This document shows positions 8,019 to 16,140 of a DNA stretch of 31,619 nt, piece after piece. The notes below the pieces were generated by a model. The model saw only the letters and a program-made list of their open reading frames with translations. It did no database searches and was not told the DNA's origin. Source of the DNA: Fen-1273 sp035516035 (lineage in GTDB: Bacteria > Bacteroidota > Ignavibacteria > UBA10030 > UBA6906); NCBI GenBank assembly GCA_035516035.1, contig DATJAS010000147.1, positions 1 through 31,619 on the forward strand, read 5' to 3'. The translations under genes and the position numbers were made by a program. Within the stretch, counting starts at the first letter, position 1, and every line of letters begins with the position of its first letter.

Positions 8019-10994
8019 TTACCGAATCATGGCCAGTTTGCGCACCGCGGTGAACTCGCCGGTCCGCAGCCTGTAGAAATAGACGCCGCTCGCGACATGC
8101 GCGCCGCCGTCGGTCGTGCCGTCCCACGTGACGGCGTATTGCCCGGTCGCCTGCGCCGCGTCCACGAGCGTCCGCACGCGCTGTCCGAGCGTATTGTACA
8201 CCTCGAGCAGGACGTCGCTCTTCTTCTCCAGGGAATACCTGATCGTCGTGGACGGGTTGAAGGGGTTCGGATAATTCTGCTCAAGCGCGAACGACACGGG
8301 CTGGAGCGGAATGCCGCCGCTTTCCTTCGCCGCAAACGCGTCCGTGCCGATAACCACCTTGAACGTCCTGGGTGCGGTCCCGCCGTCGAGAGACACCTCG
8401 GAGGCTCCCGGCATCCCCGGCACCACGTTTCCGTTCACGAGATCGAACACGTACACGCTCTGCCCCGCCGGGAGCGTGCCGGAAGAGGAGACCGTAAGCG
8501 TCGCCTTTGCCGGCCCGCCGGGCCCCTGAAGCGTGAAGATGAACGACTGCCCGTCGCCTGAGGGAGACCTGAACTTCTGCAGGTAGGCTCTCCCTCCTTC
8601 CAGCACGTTGAGCAGGAGCGAGGGGCCGATCGGAGGAGGTTTCGGGGCATCCGCCAGGACGCTCCCCGGGCCGCGGAGCCCGATGTAGTTGTACGTGTCG
8701 CGGTACTCCGTCCCCGGAATCTCCGCGGCGAGACGGAGCACGAAGTCGCCCGCCTGCGCCCCGGCCCCGACCGCAGTCTTGGGAACGGCGGCCACGCTGT
8801 CCTCGACCGGCTGGAACACCAGGGCCGAGGTCTCATAGATCGAGGGGTTGTAGACAAAGTACCCTTCGAACGGGGCAAGGACGGGTGCGATCATGTACTG
8901 CGACCCGTCGTAGAAATAGGGTCCCGAGAGATAGGAGCTTCCCTGGACGTACCCCCATGCGACCCGGAAAGCGAACGGGTCCGCGATCTGGTTCCACCCC
9001 GTGTCCAGGGGGACCGTGTAGGGCTGGACAGTCTGGACGGAGGTTGCCGATTTGAACGAGAAGGGGGCGCCGGCGGCCGTGATGAGCCAGTACGCTTTGC
9101 CGGGGTCGAGCGTCATCGGATACTCGGTAATTGCAGACACGCTGCCGAACTCACGGTAGGCGTTGAGCTCCCACCGGAACACGCGCCAATTTGCAGGGTT
9201 GTACGCGCCATAGTCGTCCCCGAGCTGGGCGAGAATACGCGGGTTATCGAGCGTCATGGGCGCCGAGATCATGCGGTACGTGAGCGGCTTCAGCGGGAGG
9301 GGCACGGTGTATTTCGCGACCCGCACGGGGAACACGGCGGGATAGATCGAGGGGTTCGCGGCGGGGAACGTGACGCTCGCCCCTGCAGCACTCATCAGCC
9401 GGATGTAGTATTCGACGCCCCGGAGCGTGACGACCTTCGCGGGGAGCGTCACTGCGTACGGACCCGCCCCGCTGACCGAGAGAGTATCGTACTTCGCCGT
9501 CCCCCCTGCGCGGAAGTAGATCGTCATCACGGCAAATGTCTTGCCGGCGGGTGGAGTAATCGTCAGCGGTTGTATCTTCCCGATGAGCGAGTCCCCCGTC
9601 GCGACGACCGAGAGCGGCGGTGCAAAGACGCTGAACCCGAGTATGCTGACCGCGGTGAGCCCGTCGGCATTCGTTATCCTCAGGGTATAGGATCCCTCGG
9701 GCAGGGATGCGGGCGTGTACGCGTTGATCTGCGAAGCGCCGATGAACTGGATACCCGTGCAGGCCACGCCCCCGATATCCAGCAGGACCCCGGGGAGGAA
9801 ATTCGATCCGAACACGGAGATGGCCGTTGCCACGCCCGCGGGGGCGGAGTCGGGCGTCACCGAGTAAAAGACCGGCGGGGCGTCAGCCGTGACCGAGAAC
9901 GCGTTGGCCTTCACGCCCGTCTTCCCGTCCGGGTTCGTGACGCTCACGCTGTGCGTGCCGGCGGTGAGCGTCGACGGAACGTCGAATTGCATGAGCGTGC
10001 TGCTGAGGACTGCAGCCGATTGCTCCACCAGCGTGTCTATGCGGAGAGTCGCGCCGCTGACGAAATTCGTCCCGACGACGCTCACGACCGTCGTTGCGAC
10101 CGCATTCGACGTGACGATCCCGGGCGACGCCGAGGAAATCGTCGGAGCGCCCACGGCCGCGGCCGTCACGCTGATGTTGTCGACGATCCATCCGCGGAAC
10201 CCGTTGTAGAGATCGTCCACGGTGTCGAACCGGAACCTGATCCAGACGACGCTGCCGTTGTACGGGGAAAGATCGAAGAACACCTTGATCCATTGTCCCT
10301 TTGCGCCCAGACCCCCCGAGGAGTACGGCGTGTAGTGCGCACCCTCCGGGTCGCTGATGGGGTTGATCAGGCCTCGCCCGAGCGGCGTCCAGGTCACTCC
10401 GGAGTCGACGGACGCCTCGACGTTCATCAGGTCGTAGTTGTCGGTGTTGACTCCCTCGATCTCCCACCAGGTCCAGAACGTGAGTACAGGCGTCTTCTGC
10501 CCCACCAGGTTGATGGGAGGAGTGACGACGCTCCCCGAGTTCGCGCTCACGGAGGTGCCCCCTTCCAGGGGGTCCTGCGTCACCTGCAAGAAATCGTTCC
10601 CGATGTACGTCCCGGTCGAATCCTGGCCGTACCACCACGCATAGCTCCCCGAGAACGCCGCGGGGAGATAGCCCGAATCCGGGAGTATGACAAGCGTGGG
10701 AGAGATCGTCGGCGTGAGCACGCGCTTCGTCTGGGGCCTGAACGCCAGGTTCCAGAACCCGTCCTTGGTCCACCCCGGTGCCCCCGTCTCCAGCGAGTCG
10801 AACCATGGGACGTTTACCGCCTGGACGTTCAGGAGCGAGGCGCGCGCCATGGGAGAAAGCGACGGAATGACATGCGAGCCCTGCGCACGGGCGACTCTCC
10901 CCGCATGGGCGCGGCGCTGGGCCGTCGACACGGACGCCGCGAGGAGGCAGAGAACAGCCACGAAGAGCGTTCTCCGCAGGTGCAGAGGTGTCAT
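8019..10994 (-). CDS. T9SS-exported multidomain protein with jelly-roll and TIG/IPT domains
   Basis: About 991 residues from the ATG at 10994, which is followed by a typical signal peptide (MTPLHLRRTLFVAVLCLLAA) and preceded by GGAG. The frame extends to 11192 but overlaps the next gene and lacks signal features. Order of parts: a concanavalin/MAM-like jelly-roll (about 60-277, with 'LTFWTWWEIEG' and 'GFRGWIVDNISV', the style of exported peptidase accessory domains); two TIG/IPT Ig-like domains (282-370 and 373-457); an uncharacterised beta-rich region; a segment with 'GWNQIADPF' typical of T9SS cargo; and the sorting domain (902-991: QNYPNPFNPSTTIRY, SGVYFYRL). No catalytic motif is visible, so adhesion or surface scaffolding is likeliest. 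Upstream lies the CsgG-like lipoprotein gene, 97 bp away across a REP-like repeat; downstream is the barrel gene. Confidence 0.85.
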   Translation of the reverse strand: MTPLHLRRTLFVAVLCLLAASVSTAQRRAHAGRVARAQGSHVIPSLSPMARASLLNVQAVNVPWFDSLETGAPGWTKDGFWNLAFRPQTKRVLTPTISPTLVILPDSGYLPAAFSGSYAWWYGQDSTGTYIGNDFLQVTQDPLEGGTSVSANSGSVVTPPINLVGQKTPVLTFWTWWEIEGVNTDNYDLMNVEASVDSGVTWTPLGRGLINPISDPEGAHYTPYSSGGLGAKGQWIKVFFDLSPYNGSVVWIRFRFDTVDDLYNGFRGWIVDNISVTAAAVGAPTISSASPGIVTSNAVATTVVSVVGTNFVSGATLRIDTLVEQSAAVLSSTLMQFDVPSTLTAGTHSVSVTNPDGKTGVKANAFSVTADAPPVFYSVTPDSAPAGVATAISVFGSNFLPGVLLDIGGVACTGIQFIGASQINAYTPASLPEGSYTLRITNADGLTAVSILGFSVFAPPLSVVATGDSLIGKIQPLTITPPAGKTFAVMTIYFRAGGTAKYDTLSVSGAGPYAVTLPAKVVTLRGVEYYIRLMSAAGASVTFPAANPSIYPAVFPVRVAKYTVPLPLKPLTYRMISAPMTLDNPRILAQLGDDYGAYNPANWRVFRWELNAYREFGSVSAITEYPMTLDPGKAYWLITAAGAPFSFKSATSVQTVQPYTVPLDTGWNQIADPFAFRVAWGYVQGSSYLSGPYFYDGSQYMIAPVLAPFEGYFVYNPSIYETSALVFQPVEDSVAAVPKTAVGAGAQAGDFVLRLAAEIPGTEYRDTYNYIGLRGPGSVLADAPKPPPIGPSLLLNVLEGGRAYLQKFRSPSGDGQSFIFTLQGPGGPAKATLTVSSSGTLPAGQSVYVFDLVNGNVVPGMPGASEVSLDGGTAPRTFKVVIGTDAFAAKESGGIPLQPVSFALEQNYPNPFNPSTTIRYSLEKKSDVLLEVYNTLGQRVRTLVDAAQATGQYAVTWDGTTDGGAHVASGVYFYRLRTGEFTAVRKLAMIR

Positions 10995-11025
10995 GTGTGT
11001 GACTCCAAAAAACGGGTTCCGGTAC

Positions 11026-11064
11026 AGATTGCCGCGGGCGCAAAGAGCGCGCCCTCGCAATGAC
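11026..11064. repeat. REP-like stem-loop repeat, copy 3
   Basis: AGATTGC (11026-11032) and CGCAATGAC (11056-11064) bound an internal 6-bp hairpin, GGGCGC-(7)-GCGCCC. The copy sits between the CsgG-like lipoprotein gene and the downstream T9SS gene on the minus strand, so it is inside the putative long transcript and may reduce or process read-through. No separate promoter for the T9SS gene is obvious in this gap. Confidence 0.65.
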
Positions 11065-11091
11065 GAGAGTCTTCTGTTCACATCAACAGGC

Positions 11092-12411
11092 TTACCGCGC
11101 CGGGGGAGGCGGCGGGGCCGGCAGGAGGTCGATTGAAACGCCGTGATAATACGCGATGGCGCTCGGGTTCTGATTGTCGATCCCGGGGACAAACACCACC
11201 CTGATCATCCTGTTCAGGTTGCTGAATCTCCTGGCGATCAGGGAGCGGATTCCCTTCCCGCGCTGGGCATCGTCGGCCCCCGGCGTCGGGCTCAGCTTGT
11301 GCGAGGCCGCCAGGGCGGACTCCTTCGTCGTCCCCGAGTAGTTTATCGCGTCGGAGAGGTCGGCCTTCGCCTTGGCCGGCGCAAACGACGGGTCGAGTGC
11401 GCTCGCCTGGTGGAAATAGACGCCCGCCGCCTCGAAGTCTCCCTGTCCCTCCTTCTCCAGGCCGACCGAATAGGCGATGAATGCCTGGAGGTTCTTCGTC
11501 GGGATCCTCTGGATATCATCGATCTCCGCCCGGGTCAGCGTGATCCCCATCCCCTTCACGACCTTGAACACGATCTCCTTCTGCACCCGGAAGAGGTTCT
11601 CCAGCTGGTCCGACTCCGTCTCCGTGGAAGGGGGTTTCGATTTCCCGATGTCCTGCGAGGCGACGTCCATGCGGAGCGTGCTCCCGCCGGGCACGTTATA
11701 GCTCCCCCCCACGATCTCCCCGGCGGCGAGGAACTTCCCCAGCCTGGGTGCCGTCGAAGGATCGACCGCGCTGGAGGCGCTGAACCTCAGCTCGTTCATC
11801 AGCTCCTCCACGCGGAGGCGCTCGACCAGCCTCAGCTTCTTGACGTGACCGAGATCGATCGTCATCATCTCGCTCAGGCCCATGCCGAGGGCGGAGAACT
11901 TCTGGTCCGTCCCCTGGTAGACGAGGGGGAAGACCGCGACCGCATTGGAGGGGGTGTTCTGCCTGCCGAGGGAGTCTTCGCTTGCCGCAAGCTCGCGGAA
12001 CTGGTCGGCGATCAGCTCCCTGGTGACGACGTAGTACCGCGCCTCCATCAGCTTGTGGTACGGAGAGGAAGAGGCGATGTCCGTGTAGTTGATGTAGGCC
12101 CCCAGCGCCCCCTTCAGGTCGTTGTCGTACTCCCGTGTCATGCCCAGGTAGAAGAGCGTCTTGCCGTCGTGCTCGTTCGCCATGGACGCCTTTTTCAGGT
12201 AATCCCGGGCCTGGGGGTACTGGTGCGTCTCGAAGTAAATCACACCCAGGTCGCGCAGGGCCTCAGCGTCGGACGGATTCGTCACCAGGCGCTCCTGGAG
12301 CTTGCGGACTGTTCCCTCGTAGTCCGCCGGGTTCTCCACGGTCCCCGTCGTCCCGCAGGCGCAGAGCAGGATCGGCAGCAGGCAGACGGGCACCAGGACG
12401 CGCGCGTTCAT
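11092..12411 (-). CDS. Lipoprotein with TPRs and a CsgG-like domain
   Basis: A 439-residue protein with a lipoprotein signal peptide whose lipobox ends LLCAC, with Cys19 as the likely lipidated residue. It is therefore anchored in a membrane facing the periplasm. Residues 30-110 form tetratricopeptide-like helices ('NPSDAEALRDLGVIYFETHQYPQARDYL' style). Residues about 155-290 resemble the CsgG/FlgO family fold: 'VAVFPLVYQG', 'GLSEMMTIDL', 'LRLVERLRVEELMNEL', then 'AAGEIVGGSY'. A further TPR follows at 308-345, and the C-terminus ends in a proline run. CsgG-fold proteins sit at the outer membrane or in envelope complexes, but most TPR-fused members have no defined job. The ATG at 12411 has AGGAG nine bases upstream and lies 4 bp after the preceding gene's stop, which supports co-translation with its paralogue. 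Confidence 0.8.
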   Translation of the reverse strand: MNARVLVPVCLLPILLCACGTTGTVENPADYEGTVRKLQERLVTNPSDAEALRDLGVIYFETHQYPQARDYLKKASMANEHDGKTLFYLGMTREYDNDLKGALGAYINYTDIASSSPYHKLMEARYYVVTRELIADQFRELAASEDSLGRQNTPSNAVAVFPLVYQGTDQKFSALGMGLSEMMTIDLGHVKKLRLVERLRVEELMNELRFSASSAVDPSTAPRLGKFLAAGEIVGGSYNVPGGSTLRMDVASQDIGKSKPPSTETESDQLENLFRVQKEIVFKVVKGMGITLTRAEIDDIQRIPTKNLQAFIAYSVGLEKEGQGDFEAAGVYFHQASALDPSFAPAKAKADLSDAINYSGTTKESALAASHKLSPTPGADDAQRGKGIRSLIARRFSNLNRMIRVVFVPGIDNQNPSAIAYYHGVSIDLLPAPPPPPAR

Positions 12412-12415
12412 ATGG

Positions 12416-13465
12416 TCAGCTCCTGAGTAGTGGCTTGATGCTCTCGGCCTTCAGGTGGGCCTTCTCGTAGGACGGGTCCTTCTCCAGCGCCTCGTTGAAC
12501 TTCTTGTACGCGCCGTCGTAGTCCCCCTTCTCCACCAGGACGAGTCCCTCGGAGTACGCCATCATCGCATCCAGGGACTTGGTCTCCGTCCCCTTCTCGA
12601 GCTGGGCCTCGGTAATGTTCACGTTGACCGCCTTCGCCACTTTGCCGCTCAGCTGTTCGCACAGCCCGAAGAAATCATCCGCGTCCCCCTTCACCTCGTC
12701 CGTGGCAAGAATCTCCCCTGTCTCCACCTTCACCAGCTTCGACATAAGCCGCATATCCCCCTTGAACTTGATGAAGCTCCCCATCACCACGACGTTGACC
12801 CCGAGGAGCTTGCCGACGCGGACCGCGGAATTCGCGTCGAACTTCCCGGGAGAGTTCTCCATACCGATCTCGTTCATGAGCCACGACAGTCTCTCTCGCT
12901 CCACCACCTTGAGCTGCACGGTCCCCCGGAGCTGGTTGATCATCAGCTCGGCGAACCCCGTCTCCATCGGATTGAACCTGTCGCGGTCGTCGACGGAATA
13001 GTTCTTGAAATCCAGCACGGCGATCGTCTTGATCCCGGGATCTGCCCGCTCCACCTGGAGGTTCCCCGCCTTCTCCTGGCGCACCTTGTAGTAGAGTTTC
13101 AGCAGGGGGGGCGCCTCCTCGTCCGGGTTGAGCTCCACGAGCGGGGGCTCGAGGTCGAGCATCTCGCTCAGCGCGGTCATCGCCTTGTCCTTGTTGTTCT
13201 TGGCGAAATAGGCGCGCCCGAGGCCGAGGAACGCCTCGCGCCGCACCGGCCGGTCGAGCGCCTTGTCGGCGGCGATGTCGGTGTAGACCTGGATCGCGCC
13301 GTCGAAATTGCCGGCGTTGAAAAAATCGTTGCCGCGCTTCAGCTTGTCGTCACCTTTTTCCTGGGCACGGGTGACGCCCGTCGCGGCGCACAGCACGCCG
13401 AGGAGGAGGAGACCGGCGCCGCCCCGGCACGCGCTTCGCATGAAGCTCCGCATAGTCGTCTGCAT
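12416..13465 (-). CDS. Secreted TPR protein with a CsgG-like domain
   Basis: A 349-residue protein with a standard signal peptide (hydrophobic core 15-29, likely cleavage after VTRA) and no lipobox, so it should be a soluble periplasmic protein. TPR-like helices occupy 39-110. A CsgG-like domain spans about 146-285 and is better conserved than in the downstream lipoprotein ('IAVLDFKNYSVDDRD', 'VVERERLSWLMNEIGM', 'AVRVGKLLGVNVVVMGSF', 'LVKVETGEIL'). A final TPR pair lies at 296-345 ('GLVLVEKGDYDGAYKKFNEALEKDPSYEKA'). The ATG at 13465 has GAGGAG about eight bases upstream. It sits 21 bp after the kinase gene. The pairing with a second CsgG/TPR protein suggests a hetero-oligomeric envelope complex; that is an inference. 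Confidence 0.85.
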   Translation of the reverse strand: MQTTMRSFMRSACRGGAGLLLLGVLCAATGVTRAQEKGDDKLKRGNDFFNAGNFDGAIQVYTDIAADKALDRPVRREAFLGLGRAYFAKNNKDKAMTALSEMLDLEPPLVELNPDEEAPPLLKLYYKVRQEKAGNLQVERADPGIKTIAVLDFKNYSVDDRDRFNPMETGFAELMINQLRGTVQLKVVERERLSWLMNEIGMENSPGKFDANSAVRVGKLLGVNVVVMGSFIKFKGDMRLMSKLVKVETGEILATDEVKGDADDFFGLCEQLSGKVAKAVNVNITEAQLEKGTETKSLDAMMAYSEGLVLVEKGDYDGAYKKFNEALEKDPSYEKAHLKAESIKPLLRS

Positions 13466-13486
13466 ATGTTCACTCCTCTGATGTGT

Positions 13487-15280
13487 CTATTTTTTCTTCA
13501 ACTCGAACTTCGCGGGAATCGCAGGCACCTTGAGCAAGCTCACGGGGATCGTCACATCCCGCGCGGCGGGCGTGCACGAGTAACCGTTCTTCTGCACGGC
13601 GATGGTATGCGTTCCCGCGGGGAGCATGATTTCCTTCGGCGTCGTCTCATCGCGCGTCGCGCCGTCCACCACGATCGACGCCCACGTGGTGGTGCCGTTG
13701 TACACGGATGTGATGTTGACCGACCCCTGGAAATAACATTTCCTGCCGTCCGCTCCCCCCGCCTTCGCGTCGATGACGTCCGACTTGCTGAGCGATCCGC
13801 TCCTGAACACCACCTGGTGCTGGCCCGGGGAGACGGAGACATGGATCCCGCCCGCAGCGCCGCGCCACGGGCCGTCGTCCACCTTCACCTGCCCGTCCGG
13901 GACGGCCTCCAGCGTGATGTCGGCGTTTGCCTCGCGCACCGGCGCCGTCGTCACGGGCTCCTTCTTTTCCTCCGTCGTCACCGGGGGCCCCTTCTTCTCG
14001 TCGGTCAGCCCCGGGGGGGGATTCTGCTGCGACGTACTCTCGGTCGTCGTCTGCCTGGCAGCCGTCGCGGGTTGGACGAGACGCAGCGAGAGCGATTTCC
14101 CCGCCTCGATGGTGAACGCGGTATCACGCTGGGCACGACCCCACGTCACCGTGACGTGATGCTTACCGGTTGCGAGCGCGAAATCGCTCACCGGCGATTT
14201 CACGGCCTGGTTGTCGAGGAACACGATCCCGCTCTCCGGGACGGCCTGCACGGAGAGCGTCCCCTCATCCGGAAATACCGAGGGGCGCACCAGGAAGTAC
14301 GTGACGATGAGCACGACGACCGCGGCGCCGATGATCCCATAGAGCTTCAGGTTCGGCTGCGCGGCAGCCGGTTTCGGCTTCGTGAGCGGCCCCATGCCCG
14401 CGGGCCCGACGATCGTCGGGGCGTCCGCACTCCGGTAGTCGGCCCCGCGGATCGTCCCCTCGAAGCGTTCCAGCGCGGTCACCATTTCCGCCGCGGTCTG
14501 GTAGCGTTTGGCGGGATCCTTGTCGATCGACTTCGTCACGATCTTCGCCAGCTCTTTCGGGATCGACGCGTTCAGCTTCTCGGGGGGCGGGATCCTTCCC
14601 TCCACGATCATCTGCGCGACCGCGAAGTCGGAGTCCTCGGCCTTGAACGGCACGCGCCCGGTGAGGCATTCGTAGAGCGCCATGCCCGCCGAGTAGATGT
14701 CCCCGCGCGCGTCGACCTGTCCCAGGCCGCGGATCTGCTCCGGCGACATATAGTAGAGCGTCCCGGCGGTCCCCATCGTGACCGTCGAGACGTTCGTCTT
14801 CTGGATCTTCGCGAGCCCGAAGTCGGTCACCTTGACCACGTCCGCTTCGGCAAGCATGACGTTGCCGGGCTTGATGTCGCGGTGGATCACGCCCCCCTTG
14901 TGGGCGTGATCGAGGGCCGTGAGGAGCTGCTTGAAAATGTGCACCACGCGAGGGACGGGGATCAGGACGGATTGCTTCAGGAGATCGGCGAGCGTCCTCC
15001 CCTTCACGAACTCCATGACGATGCAGACCCCGTATTCCGTCTGCCGCAGCGCGAAAATGGAGACGATGTTCGGGTTCTGGAGCTTGGCCAGCGCCTTGGC
15101 CTCCGACTGGAAGCGCTTGAGGAAGTTGGGGTCGCTGGCGATCAGGACGTCCATCATCTTCAGCGCGACGTCGCGATCGAGCGTCGTGTCCGTCGCCCGG
15201 TACACCACCCCCATACCCCCGCGTCCAAGGACCTCGAGGATCTTGTACGAATCGATCATCTTGCCGATCATTGGATCCAT
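13487..15280 (-). CDS. PknB-type Ser/Thr protein kinase with PEGA-type extracytoplasmic region
   Basis: A 597-residue membrane kinase. The catalytic domain (about 12-275) has every expected motif: glycine loop GRGGMGVVY (19-27), the VALK lysine (K41), HRDIKPGN (133-140), DFG (153-155) and a GTLYYMSPEQ activation segment. A short juxtamembrane linker leads to one membrane helix (314-331). The exported part carries a PEGA-like domain (340-401), a Thr/Pro/Lys-rich linker (408-450) and one or two more PEGA-like modules (452-597; 'VVDGATRDETTPKEIMLPAGTHTIAVQKNGY' type). PEGA domains are small beta modules thought to bind surface ligands or cell-wall material. The gene lies 7 bp after the PP2C gene, the usual cognate phosphatase arrangement. 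Likely substrates are neighbouring FHA proteins or their partners. Confidence 0.95.
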   Translation of the reverse strand: MDPMIGKMIDSYKILEVLGRGGMGVVYRATDTTLDRDVALKMMDVLIASDPNFLKRFQSEAKALAKLQNPNIVSIFALRQTEYGVCIVMEFVKGRTLADLLKQSVLIPVPRVVHIFKQLLTALDHAHKGGVIHRDIKPGNVMLAEADVVKVTDFGLAKIQKTNVSTVTMGTAGTLYYMSPEQIRGLGQVDARGDIYSAGMALYECLTGRVPFKAEDSDFAVAQMIVEGRIPPPEKLNASIPKELAKIVTKSIDKDPAKRYQTAAEMVTALERFEGTIRGADYRSADAPTIVGPAGMGPLTKPKPAAAQPNLKLYGIIGAAVVVLIVTYFLVRPSVFPDEGTLSVQAVPESGIVFLDNQAVKSPVSDFALATGKHHVTVTWGRAQRDTAFTIEAGKSLSLRLVQPATAARQTTTESTSQQNPPPGLTDEKKGPPVTTEEKKEPVTTAPVREANADITLEAVPDGQVKVDDGPWRGAAGGIHVSVSPGQHQVVFRSGSLSKSDVIDAKAGGADGRKCYFQGSVNITSVYNGTTTWASIVVDGATRDETTPKEIMLPAGTHTIAVQKNGYSCTPAARDVTIPVSLLKVPAIPAKFELKKK

Positions 15281-15287
15281 GGCGCGG

Positions 15288-16109
15288 TCACTTCTTCCCT
15301 GTTTTCCAGATCGCTTTCAGTTTTTCCCTGCTCCGCGACAGCGGGCTGAGCGTCGAGGTGCTCACGTCCACCCTGACCACCTGCACCGTGATGTTGTCGC
15401 TCCCCCCCCGCTCGTTCGCCAGCTCGATGAGGCGGCGGCAGGCGCGCTCCGGCGCGTGCGACAGGACGATCTGCCGCATCTCCTCGTCCTCCACGTGGTT
15501 GAACAGGCCGTCGGTGCACATCAGGTAGTGCCGGCTCGAGGAGAGCGGCATCCCTTCGAAGAAGTCGACCTCGGCGGAGGGGCGGGGACCCATGGCGCGG
15601 TAGAGGTGGGATCGCTCGGGATGCGTGCGGGCTTCTTCGTGCGTGATGATACCGCGGCGGACCATCTCCGCGACCTTGGAATGATCATGCGTGAGCTGCG
15701 TGATCCCCCGCTGGTTGATCTTGTAGACCCGGCTGTCGCCGATATTGCCGACGTAGGCGTGGCCGTCGCTCAGCACGAGCGCCACGCACGTGGTGCCCAT
15801 CCCCCGGTACTGCGGGCCGGTGGAGCTTTTCCGGTAGATGGCCTCGTTGGCGGCGGAGAAGGCGCGGCGGAGGTTGTCGACCACGGAGGGGTCTGTCCCG
15901 GCGTAGTACGTCGCTCCGAGTTCCCGCACGGCGATCGTGCTCGCTTCCCGCCCCGCATTCTGGCCCCCCATCCCGTCGGCGATGACGAAGAGCTGGCCCC
16001 CGGGATAGTTCAGGTCCACGTTCCCGTCAGGGAACTTCCCGAAGGAGTCCTGGTTCTCCGAGCGGACCGAGCCGACGTGCGTGGAATTGCCGAACGAGAT
16101 TCGTCTCAC
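15288..16109 (-). CDS. PP2C-family Ser/Thr protein phosphatase (Stp/PrpC-like)
   Basis: A 273-residue cytoplasmic metal-dependent phosphatase with the full bacterial PP2C motif set: VRSENQD (metal Asp 21), ADGMGG (Asp 45, Gly 46), MGTT, GDSRVY, CTDGL (Asp 200) and GGSDNITV (Asp 238). Family members remove phosphate from phospho-Ser/Thr and reverse a partner PknB-like kinase; that kinase is encoded 7 bp downstream. A basic tail of about 25 residues follows the fold and no membrane helix is present. The start is a GTG at 16109; AGGA lies rather far upstream, so initiation may depend on coupling to the FHA gene 31 bp away. Confidence 0.95.
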   Translation of the reverse strand: MRRISFGNSTHVGSVRSENQDSFGKFPDGNVDLNYPGGQLFVIADGMGGQNAGREASTIAVRELGATYYAGTDPSVVDNLRRAFSAANEAIYRKSSTGPQYRGMGTTCVALVLSDGHAYVGNIGDSRVYKINQRGITQLTHDHSKVAEMVRRGIITHEEARTHPERSHLYRAMGPRPSAEVDFFEGMPLSSSRHYLMCTDGLFNHVEDEEMRQIVLSHAPERACRRLIELANERGGSDNITVQVVRVDVSTSTLSPLSRSREKLKAIWKTGKK

Positions 16110-16140
16110 GGCCGGTATGTCCTGGTCCTGGTGGGGAGCT

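Noticed and set aside
10995..11192. N-terminal extension of the TIG/T9SS protein
   Set aside because: It overlaps the lipoprotein gene and crosses a REP-like repeat; the signal peptide begins at the ATG at 10994.
12455..15349. Plus-strand open frame of 964 codons opposite the kinase and CsgG genes
   Set aside because: The real genes on the minus strand have full catalytic and family motifs; this frame is a low-complexity shadow.
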